Origin: Pseudomonadota bacterium
GTDB lineage: Bacteria; Pseudomonadota; Gammaproteobacteria; Steroidobacterales; Steroidobacteraceae
Direction of reading: 5' to 3'
DNA: 61,385 nucleotides
NCBI GenBank assembly: GCA_021792755.1
Contig: JAJYUA010000018.1
Coordinates: forward strand, 13,340-74,724
This document shows positions 43,049 to 51,068 of the stretch, piece after piece. The notes under the pieces were generated by a model. The model saw only the letters and a program-made list of their open reading frames with translations, was not told the DNA's origin and searched no databases. A program made the position numbers and the translations under genes. The first letter of the stretch is position 1. Each line of letters opens with the position of its first letter.

Positions 43049-43861
43049 ATGCCGACCTGTGCCTCCCAGCCCCCGTGGCGGCCCTCGCCCTTCGTCCTCG
43101 CCTCCCTCGGCGTGCACGGCGGGGCGCTCGCGGCCGTGCTCGCCCGGCCGGCGGCCTGGCCCTGGGCGCTCGGGGCCGTGCTCGCCGATCAGGCGCTCCT
43201 CGCGGCCGCCGGGCTCTCGCCGCGCAGCCACCTGCTCGGACCGAATTGGACGCACCTGCCCGCGGCGGCCGGCGCGCGCTCGGTGGCGCTCACCGTCGAT
43301 GACGGCCCGGACCCCGAGATCACCCCACGGGTGCTCGCCCTGCTCGAGCGCTACCGCGCGCCCGCGACCTTCTTCTGCATCGGCGAGCGCATCGAGCGCC
43401 ATCCGGATCTCGCCCGCGCGCTGAGCGAAAGCGGACACGCCGTCGAGAACCACAGCCACCGGCATCTGCACCGTTTCTCGCTGCTCGGGCCGCGGGCGCT
43501 GCGCGGGGAGATCGAGCGCGCACAGGAGGCCATCGGGTCGGTGACCGGCCGCCGCCCGCAGTTCTTCCGCGCCCCGGCGGGGCTGCGCAGCCCGTTTCTC
43601 GACCCGGTGCTGCAGCGGCTCGGCCTGACGCTCGCGAGCTGGACGCGGCGCGGGTTCGACACGGTCAACACCAGCGCCGATACGGTGTTCGACAAGCTCG
43701 CCCGCGGCTTGGGGGGCGGGGACATCCTGCTGCTGCACGATGGGCATGCGGCCCGCACCGGGCGCGGCGTGCCGGTGATCCTCGAGGTGCTGCCGCGGCT
43801 GCTCGATGCGATGTTGGGCGCGGGATTGAAGCCGGTCACCTTGCGCGGCGCGCTCGCATGA
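43049..43861 (+). CDS. NodB-type polysaccharide deacetylase of the aryl-polyene cluster
   Basis: 270 aa. One or two N-terminal hydrophobic helices (about 11-55) are followed by a NodB domain: LTVDDGPDPEITPRVL (catalytic Asp and metal Asp), TFFCIGERI, ENHSHRHLHRF (metal His pair), FFRAPAGLRSP and ILLLHDGH. All catalytic elements are present. Genes of this type recur in xanthomonadin-type clusters; a sugar on the polyene lipid could be the substrate. Different subfamily from the XrtA-type deacetylase at 13.3 kb. Overlaps the ketosynthase by ATGA. Confidence 0.83.
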   Translation: MPTCASQPPWRPSPFVLASLGVHGGALAAVLARPAAWPWALGAVLADQALLAAAGLSPRSHLLGPNWTHLPAAAGARSVALTVDDGPDPEITPRVLALLERYRAPATFFCIGERIERHPDLARALSESGHAVENHSHRHLHRFSLLGPRALRGEIERAQEAIGSVTGRRPQFFRAPAGLRSPFLDPVLQRLGLTLASWTRRGFDTVNTSADTVFDKLARGLGGGDILLLHDGHAARTGRGVPVILEVLPRLLDAMLGAGLKPVTLRGALA

Positions 43862-45048
43862 CCGCCCTGCCGCTCACGCACTTCACCGCGACGAGCTGCA
43901 TCGGAAGCGGTCTTGCCGGCACGCTCGACTCCCTGCTCGAGCGGCGCAGCGGCCTCGCGCCGTGCGCGTTCGAGACCGTGCGGCTCGAGACGCACATCGG
44001 GCAGGTGCCGGGCGTGGACGACGTGCGCCTGCCGCCCGAGCTCGCGCGCTTCGACTCGCGCAACCACCGGCTGGCGCTGCTCGGGCTCTCGCAGGACCGG
44101 TTCATCGAGGCGGTGGCCGGCTGCGCGGCCCGCTGGGGGCGGCGGCGCGTGGGGCTGTTTCTCGGCACCAGCACCTCCGGGATGCTCGAGACCGAGATTG
44201 CCTACCGGCGGCGCGGGCCCGGTGGAGCGCTGCCCTCGACGCTCGATTACGCCGCCACGCACAATCCCTACGCCCTCGTGGCGTTCGTCGGACGCGTGCT
44301 CGGGATCGAGGGTCCCTCGGCCGTCACCTGCACCGCCTGCTCCTCGAGCGCCAAGGTGTTTGGCTCGGCGCGCCGCATGATCGAGGCGCAGCTGATCGAT
44401 GCGGCCGTGGTGGGCGGTGTCGACTCGCTGTGCCTCACGACGCTCTACGGCTTTCACTCCCTGCAGCTCACCTCCCGGGCGCCGTGCCGGCCCTTCGATG
44501 CGGCCCGCGACGGCATCTCGATCGGCGAGGCGGCGGCCTTCGCGCTGCTCGAGCGGCCCTCGGGGGCGGCACGGCCCGGGCAGATCCTCTTCACGGGCAT
44601 CGGGGAGTCGAGCGATGCCTATCACATGTCCTCGCCGCATCCGCAAGGTCTGGGCGCCCGCGCGGCGATGTGCCAGGCGCTCGAGAGCGCCGGCCTTGCG
44701 CCGCGGGACATCGATTACATCAACCTGCACGGCACCGGCACGCCGGGCAACGACAGCGCCGAGGGGCGCGCGGTCTCGGGGCTGTTCGGGCCGGGGGTCG
44801 CGGCGAGCTCGACCAAGGGCGCCACCGGCCACACCCTCGGGGCGGCCGGCGCGCTCGAGGCCGTCTTCTGCGCGCTCGCCCTGCGCCACGGCTTTGCCCC
44901 CGGCGGGCTGAACACCACGCGGCTCGACCCGGAGGCGCGATTCGACTACCTGTGCGAGAGCCGCCGCCAGCCGCTCACGCGCGTGCTCAGCAACTCCTTC
45001 GGCTTCGGCGGCTCGAACTGCAGCCTCGTGCTGCAGCGCGCCTCGTGA
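43858..45048 (+). CDS. Beta-ketoacyl-ACP synthase (ApeO-like, FabF type)
   Basis: Elongating ketosynthase of the aryl-polyene type II PKS/FAS, 396 aa. The full Cys-His-His triad is visible: C161 in TCTACSSSAK, H291 in NLHGTGTPGND, H325 in KGATGHTLGAAG; NSFGFGGSNCSLVL closes the fold. In characterised systems the active ketosynthase pairs with the chain-length-factor-like protein encoded by the next gene (11-nt gap). It condenses malonyl-ACP with the growing chain. Confidence 0.92.
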   Translation: MTALPLTHFTATSCIGSGLAGTLDSLLERRSGLAPCAFETVRLETHIGQVPGVDDVRLPPELARFDSRNHRLALLGLSQDRFIEAVAGCAARWGRRRVGLFLGTSTSGMLETEIAYRRRGPGGALPSTLDYAATHNPYALVAFVGRVLGIEGPSAVTCTACSSSAKVFGSARRMIEAQLIDAAVVGGVDSLCLTTLYGFHSLQLTSRAPCRPFDAARDGISIGEAAAFALLERPSGAARPGQILFTGIGESSDAYHMSSPHPQGLGARAAMCQALESAGLAPRDIDYINLHGTGTPGNDSAEGRAVSGLFGPGVAASSTKGATGHTLGAAGALEAVFCALALRHGFAPGGLNTTRLDPEARFDYLCESRRQPLTRVLSNSFGFGGSNCSLVLQRAS

Positions 45049-45058
45049 AGGGGACGGC

Positions 45059-45865
45059 ATGCCGCCCGTCGCGCTGACCGCTCATATCGTCGGGATCGGC
45101 CTCGCCGGGCCGGGCCTGCCTGACTGGAGCGCCGCGGCGCCGATCCTGGCCGGCGAGCGGCCCTACCAGCCCGCCCCGACCGTCCTGCCCGTGATCGAGG
45201 CGCTCCCGCCCGCCGAGCGGCGCCGCACGGGGAGCACCGTCAGGCTGGCGCTCGCCGTCGCCCAACAAGCGCTCGCCGAAGCCGCTATCGACCCGACCAC
45301 GCTCTCGACGGTGTTCGCCTCCTCCGGGGCGGACGGGGCCCTCTGCCACGAGATCTGCCTCACGCTCGCCTCCGAGGAGCGCCAGATCTCCCCGACGCGC
45401 TTTCACAACTCCGTGCACAACGCCGCGGCCGGCTACTGGAGCATCGCCATGAAGGCCAGGGCGCGCTCCAACGCGCTGTGCGCATTCGACGGCAGTTTTG
45501 CGGCGGGGTTGCTCGAGGCAATCGCCCAGGTCGCCGTCGACGGCGTGCCGGTGCTGCTCGCCGCGTACGAGACCGCCTACCCCGAGCCCCTGCACGCCAA
45601 GCGCCCGCTGCCCGATGCGTTCGGCGTGGCGCTGCTGCTCGATCCCCGTCCCGGCGCGGGCGCTCACGCACGGATCACCGTGAGCCTCACCGACGACGCG
45701 GCCGAGCCCATGCCACAGGCGCCGCTCGAGGCCCTGCGCACCGGCGCCCCCGCCGCGCGCAGCCTGCCCCTGCTGCGACATCTCGCCCGGGCGCAAAGCG
45801 GCGCCGTGGTGATCGACTATCTCGAAAACCTGCGGATGCGCATCGAGGTGTCGGCGTGCCGCTAG
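45059..45865 (+). CDS. Ketosynthase-like chain-length factor (ApeC-like)
   Basis: 268 aa, N-terminal-type beta-ketoacyl synthase domain only. It keeps the thiolase-fold core (RLALAVAQQALAEAAIDPTTLSTVFASSGAD, SPTRFHNSVHNAAAGYWSIA) but the nucleophile region reads SNALCAFDGSFAAGLLEA. The two catalytic His segments are missing, so it is not expected to condense by itself. This fits ApeC-type partners that form a heterodimer with the active ketosynthase and help set chain length. It overlaps the dehydratase start by 10 nt. Confidence 0.82.
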   Translation: MPPVALTAHIVGIGLAGPGLPDWSAAAPILAGERPYQPAPTVLPVIEALPPAERRRTGSTVRLALAVAQQALAEAAIDPTTLSTVFASSGADGALCHEICLTLASEERQISPTRFHNSVHNAAAGYWSIAMKARARSNALCAFDGSFAAGLLEAIAQVAVDGVPVLLAAYETAYPEPLHAKRPLPDAFGVALLLDPRPGAGAHARITVSLTDDAAEPMPQAPLEALRTGAPAARSLPLLRHLARAQSGAVVIDYLENLRMRIEVSACR

Positions 45866-46359
45866 CGCCCCGCCCCGAGCCGCTGCCCGTGGGCGAGCGG
45901 CTGAACCGGCGCTGGATCGAGCGGCACATCCGACACCAGGGCCGGATGTGCCTGCTCGATGAGGTCATCGCCTGGGATCTCACGCAGGTCCGCTGCCGGG
46001 CCTCGAGCCAGCGCCTGGAGGACAATCCGCTGCGCGCCCACGGCCGCCTCGGCGCGGTCTGTGCCGTGGAGTACGCCGGGCAGGCCATGGCGGTGCACGG
46101 GGCGCTCGTCGCCTCGCTCACCGGCACACGTGCGCCGCAGGGATACCTCGCCAGCGTGAGAAACCTGCTCCTTCAGGTCACGAGGCTTGATGACCTGACG
46201 GAGGACCTGCTGGTCACCTCCCGGCGCCTCGCAGGCGATGAGGCGAGCGCGCTCTATGAGTTCGCGCTCGGCTGCGGCGAGCGCGAGCTCGCGAGCGGCC
46301 GGGCGAGCATCGTGTTCGGTACGCTGCGCGGCATGCCCATCCAAAGGACTGCGCAGTGA
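45856..46359 (+). CDS. Hotdog-fold dehydratase (ApeP-like)
   Basis: 167 aa. Its recognisable part (ERHIRHQGRMCLLDEVIAWD, AVCAVEYAGQAMAVHGALVA, YLASVRNLLLQVTRLDDL) matches the second dehydratase subunit of aryl-polyene systems. GTG 45856 lies within the end of the ketosynthase-like gene and gives an appropriate N-terminus (VPLAPRPEPLPVGERL); longer open frame upstream is out of context with that gene. Probably heterodimerises with the ApeI-like subunit at 38900. Overlaps the ketoreductase by ATGA-type junction (GTGA). Confidence 0.83.
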   Translation: MPLAPRPEPLPVGERLNRRWIERHIRHQGRMCLLDEVIAWDLTQVRCRASSQRLEDNPLRAHGRLGAVCAVEYAGQAMAVHGALVASLTGTRAPQGYLASVRNLLLQVTRLDDLTEDLLVTSRRLAGDEASALYEFALGCGERELASGRASIVFGTLRGMPIQRTAQ

Positions 46360-47078
46360 ATCCAGGCAAACGGGCACTGGTCACCGGCGGCAGCGGCGGC
46401 ATCGGTGCGGCAATCTGCCGCCGTCTGGCGCGCGACGGAGTCCACGTGTACATCCACGCCCGCCAGGGCATCGCCGCCGCCGACACCCTCGCCGCGGAGA
46501 TCGCCTCGGCCGGCGGCAGCGCCTCGGCGGTGCATTTCGACGTGACCGACCCGCAGGAGACGCGCCAGGCGGTCTCGGCGCTGCCCGGACCGATCCAGAT
46601 CCTCGTCAACAACGCGGGCATCCACGACGATGCGGTCCTGCCCGGCATGCGCCCCGACCAGTGGCACCGGGTCATCGATGTCTCCGTCAACGGCTTCTTC
46701 AACGTCACGCAGCCTCTGCTGCTGCCCATGATCCGCGCCCGCTGGGGCCGCATCATCAACATTTCCTCGGTGTCCGCGCTGATCGGCAACAAGGGGCAGA
46801 CCAACTACGCCGCCGCCAAGGGGGCGCTGAACTCCGCCACGAAAGCCCTGGCGCTCGAGCTCGCCACTCGCGGGGTCACCGTCAACGCCGTCGCGCCGGG
46901 CATCATCGCCACGCCCATGAGCGAGGCGCTGTTCGACCCCGCCGACATCAAGCGCCTGGTGCCCAGGGCCCGCGCGGGCACGGCGGAGGAGGTCGCCAAC
47001 ACGGTGGGATTTCTGGCCTCGGAGGAGGCCTCTTACATCACTGCGCAGATCCTGTCGGTCAACGGCGGGATGGCCTGA
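46356..47078 (+). CDS. 3-oxoacyl-ACP reductase (FabG/ApeQ-like)
   Basis: Short-chain dehydrogenase, 240 aa, NADPH-dependent reduction of the 3-ketoacyl chain. TGGSGGIG (10-17) binds the cofactor; NNAGI, the catalytic Ser in NISSVSA, YxxxK in NYAAAKG, and C-terminal FLASEEASYITAQILSVNGGMA are all intact. GTG 46356 overlaps the dehydratase stop (46357-46359). Last gene of the aryl-polyene operon; no terminator is obvious after it. Together with the ketosynthase pair and two dehydratases it completes a polyene elongation cycle without enoyl reduction. Confidence 0.92.
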   Translation: MNPGKRALVTGGSGGIGAAICRRLARDGVHVYIHARQGIAAADTLAAEIASAGGSASAVHFDVTDPQETRQAVSALPGPIQILVNNAGIHDDAVLPGMRPDQWHRVIDVSVNGFFNVTQPLLLPMIRARWGRIINISSVSALIGNKGQTNYAAAKGALNSATKALALELATRGVTVNAVAPGIIATPMSEALFDPADIKRLVPRARAGTAEEVANTVGFLASEEASYITAQILSVNGGMA

Positions 47079-47370
47079 CTGCCGTCGGGCCGCGACCTTC
47101 CGCAGCGCTCGTCATCGAGCCGGCATGACCGCGACCGGATCGCGCCCATGAGCCGATTTCCGCGAACACGCATAAGACGTCAAAAACGCGCGGCGTAACC
47201 GACGTCAAATTTCCGCGGTGAAAACAGGCGCAATTCCCCGTCTGCGCCGCGACAAAAATGACCCGTCCGCGCACAACGTCGAGCAATATCAGGATTCCAA
47301 CTTGGCGTGTCCTGTGCTGAAATGCACCCCTGCAGCAGAAGCTGCGCCGAGCATTTCCCTGGAGCCGGCC
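47079..47370. other. Intergenic region after the aryl-polyene operon
   Basis: 292 nt, AT-richer toward the middle. GACGTCAAA occurs twice (47176 and 47201), 25 nt apart on the same strand, upstream of the first coiled-coil gene; this could be an activator or repressor site. An open frame begins upstream at 47218 but its extra residues look random. No clear terminator or -10/-35 was found. Confidence 0.35.
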
Positions 47371-47625
47371 GTGGCGGCGGTGATCAAGATGACTGAAGAA
47401 ACACTCGACTCACGCGTTGCGCGGCTGGAATCCGACGTCTCCTTCATCCGCACGGATGTCGCCGACATCAAGGCGGATCTGCGCCAGATGCGCGGGGAGA
47501 TGAGTGACGGGTTCAAGGAGGTGCGCGGGGAGCTCACCCGTCAATTTCGCTGGCTGGTTGGACTCATGTTCGGCGCCGTGGCGACCATCGTCGGAGCCAT
47601 GGTGGCCGCGATACATTGGCGGTGA
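47371..47625 (+). CDS. Small coiled-coil protein with C-terminal membrane anchor (copy 1)
   Basis: 84 aa. Coiled-coil segment (about 10-55; LDSRVARLESDVSFIRTDVADIKADLRQMRGEM...) is followed by a single C-terminal transmembrane helix (about 62-80, WLVGLMFGAVATIVGAMVAAI) ending in HWR, so a tail-anchored inner-membrane protein. GTG 47371 has GGAG at seven nt; ATG 47389 is an alternative. It is a tandem paralogue of the next gene, nearly identical over the first ~45 codons. No named family is recognised with certainty; similar short coiled-coil/TM proteins are common beside phage- or partition-like genes, but nothing nearby supports such a role. Confidence 0.65.
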   Translation: MAAVIKMTEETLDSRVARLESDVSFIRTDVADIKADLRQMRGEMSDGFKEVRGELTRQFRWLVGLMFGAVATIVGAMVAAIHWR

Positions 47626-47691
47626 CCGCAATGACCCATCCAACGAAAAACGGTTTTAGAAACCTGGCGTAGAATTTCACCGGAGCCGACC

Positions 47692-48207
47692 GTGGCGGCG
47701 GTGATCAAGATGACTGAAGAAACACCCGACTCACGCGTTGCGCGACTGGAATCCGACGTATCGTTTATCCGCACGGATGTCGCCGACATCAAGGCGGATC
47801 TGCGGCAGATGCGCGGCGAGATCGCCGACCTGCGCAAGGAGACGCATGCCGAGCTCATCAGCGTGCGTGGCGAGATCGCCGGTCTGCGCAAGGAGACGCA
47901 GACCGAGCTCATCAGCGTGCGTGGCGAGATCGCCGGTCTGCGCAAGGAGACGCAGACCGAGCTCATCAGCGTGCGTGGCGAGATCGCCGGTCTGCGTGGC
48001 CAGATGAGCAGCGGGTTCAAGGAGGTGCGCGGCGAGCTCACGCGCCATTTTCGCTGGATGGTCGGACTCATGATCACTATCGCGCTGAGTCTGTGCGCAA
48101 CCCTCATCACGATGGCGCATCAGCCGGGGCCGGACCGTAACACCCATGGCAGTCCGACCGCCGCCGTTTCGCCGGCGCACCGTCCCGTCACTCGACAACC
48201 GCCATGA
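47692..48207 (+). CDS. Coiled-coil membrane protein with 18-residue repeats (copy 2)
   Basis: 171 aa. It begins exactly like copy 1 (MAAVIKMTEETPDSRVARLESDV...) and ends the coil with the same GFKEVRGELTR-FRWMVGLM. Three 18-residue repeats (GLRKETQTELISVRGEIA) are inserted between, extending the coil. A transmembrane helix (about 119-137, MITIALSLCATLITMA) and a Pro/His-rich tail of about 30 residues follow. GTG 47692 has GGAG upstream. Copies 1 and 2 are 321 nt apart and share leader sequence, so a recent duplication is likely. A structural coil of adjustable length is the best description; function unknown. Confidence 0.7.
   Translation: MAAVIKMTEETPDSRVARLESDVSFIRTDVADIKADLRQMRGEIADLRKETHAELISVRGEIAGLRKETQTELISVRGEIAGLRKETQTELISVRGEIAGLRGQMSSGFKEVRGELTRHFRWMVGLMITIALSLCATLITMAHQPGPDRNTHGSPTAAVSPAHRPVTRQPP
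47827..47988 (+). repeat. 54-bp direct repeat, three tandem units
   Basis: Three consecutive 54-nt units (47827-47880, 47881-47934, 47935-47988). Units 2 and 3 are identical; unit 1 differs at a few positions. Each encodes one 18-residue coiled-coil repeat in frame. Copy-number change would lengthen or shorten the coil without frameshift. Confidence 0.93.
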
Positions 48208-48271
48208 CCTGTTCCCTGCGCCGCAAGGCGCGAGACACGCCGAGCGCCGTCAGGAACGGCGCGAAGACGTG

Positions 48272-48898
48272 TCAGGGCAGGACTAACCCGTCGAAGAACT
48301 CCACCTCGCCGGTCTCCAGAGAATACTCCGCGCCCACCACGGCGAGTCCCTCCTCGCGGATGAGGCGCTCGAGCACTTCCGACCCATGTCTCAGATGGCT
48401 CACCGAGACCCCCACATTGGCGCGCACGGCATGGCGGATCAGCGCCCGCTCATCGTGGGCCAGCTCGGTCCTCAGGAGCACCTCCACCGAGGGGCGCACC
48501 CGATCGACGATCGAGCGGATATTGGGGGATTGATTCTCCGCCGGGCGCCGCAGCTCCTCGAGGGTCGCCTGGACGGCCCCGCACCGGGTGTGCCCGAGCA
48601 CCACCACCAGACGCGTGCCGAACTGGGAGGCGGCGAATTCCACGCTGCCGATCAGGGACGGCGCCACGATGTTGCCCGCCACGCGGATGACGAACAGATC
48701 CCCGAGCCCCTGGTCGAACACGATCTCCGCCGGCACCCGCGAATCCGAGCAGCCGAGCACGATGGCGATGGGTTTCTGCTCCTGCGTGAGCGCGATGCGC
48801 GGGCTTGCCCCCAGGGACGCCTCGTGACTGCCTACCCGCTCGACGAACCGCCTGTTGCCGTCTTTCAGGCGCTGAAGCGCCTCTGCTGCCGTAGTCAT
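48272..48898 (-). CDS. Beta-class carbonic anhydrase
   Basis: Zinc enzyme interconverting CO2 and bicarbonate, 208 aa, cytoplasmic. Zinc ligands Cys50 (GCSDSR, with Asp52/Arg54 dyad), His103 and Cys106 (GHTRCG) are all present; EIVFDQGLGDLFVIRVAGN and LEELRRPAENQSPNI are typical of the family. ATG 48898 gives the normal start (MTTAAEALQRLKDGNRRFV). It diverges from the TMEM175-type gene with about 70 nt between starts. Convergent with the coiled-coil genes. Confidence 0.93.
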   Translation of the reverse strand: MTTAAEALQRLKDGNRRFVERVGSHEASLGASPRIALTQEQKPIAIVLGCSDSRVPAEIVFDQGLGDLFVIRVAGNIVAPSLIGSVEFAASQFGTRLVVVLGHTRCGAVQATLEELRRPAENQSPNIRSIVDRVRPSVEVLLRTELAHDERALIRHAVRANVGVSVSHLRHGSEVLERLIREEGLAVVGAEYSLETGEVEFFDGLVLP

Positions 48899-48969
48899 GA
48901 GCGGCAGTGTAAAGAGCGCGGCGCAGACATACAATGATGCGGTTGCGGCACCTGCGCGGCGAGAAACGA

Positions 48970-49563
48970 ATGGGAACCGAGCGGATCGAGGCCTTCAGCG
49001 ACGGGGTCATCGCCATCCTCATCACCATCATGGTGCTCGAGCTGAAAATTCCGCGGCAGACGACGCTGCGGGCGCTCGCTCCGGTGTTGCCCGTGTTGCT
49101 CACCTACGTGTTGAGCTTCATCTACCTCGGCATCTACTGGAGCAATCACCACCATCTGCTGCACACGGTCGAGCGCGTGAGCGGCGGAATGCTGTGGGCC
49201 AACCTGCACCTGCTCTTCTGGCTCTCGCTCATTCCCTTCACGACCGGCTGGATGGGCGAGAACCGCTTCGCCTCCGTCCCCACCGCGCTTTACGGCGTGG
49301 TGCTGCTGATGGCGGCCCTCGCATGGTGGGTCCTGCAGCAGCGCATCATCGCCCTCCACGGCAAGGACTCGCTCCTCAGCCGGGCGATCGGAGGCGACTG
49401 GAAGGGCAAGCTCTCTCCCCTGCTTTACCTCACCGCCATCGTCCTCGCCGCCTTTGCCCGCTGGGCCTCGCTCGCGCTTTATGCCCTGGTGGCGCTGCTG
49501 TGGCTCATCCCGGACCGGCGCATCGAGCGCGCCCTGGCGGGGCGGGGCGGCAGGGGCGCGTAG
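48970..49563 (+). CDS. TMEM175-family potassium channel (DUF1211)
   Basis: Integral membrane protein, 197 aa, about six transmembrane helices. The family motif FSDGVIAILITIMVLEL sits in helix 1 (9-25), followed by YLGIYWSNHHHLLHTVERV and LLFWLSLIPFTTGWMGEN. Bacterial members assemble as tetrameric K+-selective leak channels. ATG 48970 is directly before the motif; ATG 48934 would add 12 residues. Its start region is close to the carbonic anhydrase start, so the two may share a bidirectional promoter. Confidence 0.87.
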   Translation: MGTERIEAFSDGVIAILITIMVLELKIPRQTTLRALAPVLPVLLTYVLSFIYLGIYWSNHHHLLHTVERVSGGMLWANLHLLFWLSLIPFTTGWMGENRFASVPTALYGVVLLMAALAWWVLQQRIIALHGKDSLLSRAIGGDWKGKLSPLLYLTAIVLAAFARWASLALYALVALLWLIPDRRIERALAGRGGRGA

Positions 49564-49805
49564 CGCCGCCGAGGCCCACGCCGAGCGCAGTCTCGGGCTC
49601 GCCGGGCGCACTTGCCCAAGCGCGCGGCGCGCCGAGCGGCAGTTGCTGCTCGTCTCCCTGAGCTGCGAGCGCAGTCACACTTGCCGAGGCCTCCTCCGGG
49701 CTGTACTCGCTGCGGCTCGACTGTCTGGGTGTCGCCATCGAGCGCGCGGCGCTCGATGCGCCGGGCGGGACCGGCCCGCGCTCGCCCCCGTCGATCCGCT
49801 GAGCA
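49564..49805. other. Intergenic, convergent
   Basis: 242 nt between the channel gene and the acyltransferase pseudogene. No start/ribosome-site combination or family-like sequence could be supported on either strand. It is coding-like in composition, so it may hold a decayed gene. Confidence 0.3.
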
Positions 49806-50784
49806 CTAGCTCCCGCACCCCATCAGGCTTGCCAGGATGGCGCGCAGCTGCTCCGGCTCGCGCAGATACGCATCGTGGCCGTGAATGGAGGAAATCTCCC
49901 GCAGTTGCCCGCTCGACATCCGCGCCACCAGCGCCCGCACGTCCGCGAGCGGCACCAGCTGATCCTCGCGCACCGCCACCGCCGTCGTCGGAACGAAGAT
50001 CCGGCCGGCATCGACTTGGTGCAGGTCGAGGGATTCGGACAGGCAAAGGAAGGACTCTGCCCGAAATCGGCAGCCCGCCGCACCGTCCGCGAACAAATAG
50101 CCCTCCACTGGGAACACGAACCGATCCGCCGCGCGATGCGCCGGGGCGGCAAATCGTGCCGCGAACTCCTCGGCGCTGCGATAGAGGGAGAGTCCGACCG
50201 CCCGGGCGAGCTGCAGGCCCTCGGCCGGCCGGCCGCACTCGATCGCAAATCGCACGATACGCCGCTGGATGCTGTGCCAGGCGATGGCCATCGGATGAGC
50301 CCGGTCCGCCGCCGAGACGGTGTAGAGCGAGGCTACGCGCTCCGGATAGCGCTCCGCGAAGGCGAGTGCCACCATGCCCCCGTAAGAGCCGCCCACGATC
50401 GAGCAGCCGCGCGAGCACGTCGGCTTGATCGTAGGTCGAGATACTCGGGAAAGAGCCGCTTGGCTGCACAGCGCTCGAGTCCCCCTGCCCGCCGAGGTAA
50501 TCGAAGCTGAGGATCCGCAGGCGCGCCGGGTCGAGCGGGCGACCCGGGCCGATGAGCTGCGCCCAGCAGCCTTCGCGCGGGTCATCGACCTGAAACAGCC
50601 TGCGGTCGCACCAGATCCCTCCCAGGGCGCACACCAGGGGTGCCTCGGGGGGACCGGTGAGCCGCCAGGCGATGCGCGCATCCGTGAGGCTTCCCCCATG
50701 GTGCAGAGGCCACGATCCCGGCCAATGGAGCACGCCGTCGCGATGAGCGAGCACCGGCCGCGCGGTATGTGGCGAGACATCCAA
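49806..50784 (-). pseudogene. Frameshifted MetX-like homoserine O-acyltransferase
   Basis: Alpha/beta-hydrolase-fold acyltransferase of methionine biosynthesis (MetX/MetXS group), broken by a frameshift. The N-terminal half is read from TTG 50784: PLHHGGSLTDARIAWRL, LVCALGGIWCDRRLF, LSFDYLGGQGDSS and STYDQADVLARLLD. At about 50410 the frame changes and the rest continues as IVGGSYGGMVALAFAERYPERVASLY (nucleophile Ser in GGSYGG), REDQLVPLADV (catalytic Asp) and SIHGHDAYLREPEQL (catalytic His) to the stop at 49806. About ten residues expected between LARLLD and IVGGS (ALGI-type linker) are absent, so a deletion of roughly 30 nt that is not a multiple of three explains the break. It is either a pseudogene or an assembly error. 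Confidence 0.82.
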
Positions 50785-50964
50785 GCGTCATGTCCAGCCC
50801 AGGGAGCGTTGCCTCATCATCGGCCGAATGCCGCGTGCACCGCAAGTGTGCCACCAGCCCCGACCGGCGCATGAACCCTGTGGACATATCCTGTGACAGG
50901 GGCGCCCAACCCGGTCTCGGTAACGGAGGGTCGCCTCGGATTTGACATAGTGCAACACCCCGAC

Positions 50965-51000
50965 GCGCCGTTTGCTTTTGGCGACGGCTGAGCTATCATC
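50965..51000 (+). promoter_or_regulatory. Possible sigma-70 promoter upstream of VPEID-CTERM gene
   Basis: TTGCTT and TATCAT with a 16-nt spacer lie about 75-105 nt before the start codon. A free-standing TTGACA is also present at 50942 without a matching -10. No sigma-54 -24/-12 motif is seen here, unlike the PEP-CTERM genes at 9-12 kb. Confidence 0.3.
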
Positions 51001-51068
51001 GGGGCCGACTGGCATTGCGGAAAGGGATGACCGGAGAGCCACTTTAGGAACAGGAGAGAGAAAACAAG

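Noticed and set aside
47827-47988. Three 54-bp repeats considered as a CRISPR or VNTR array
   Set aside because: Units are contiguous without spacers and in frame within a gene; not CRISPR. Recorded as coding repeats.
49612-49809. Short frame between the channel gene and the acyltransferase pseudogene
   Set aside because: Arg/Ala/Pro-rich without ribosome site or homology-like pattern; may be decayed sequence, not supported as a gene.
51010-51030. TGGCATTGC-like string as a sigma-54 promoter of the VPEID-CTERM gene
   Set aside because: Spacing between GG and GC does not fit -24/-12.
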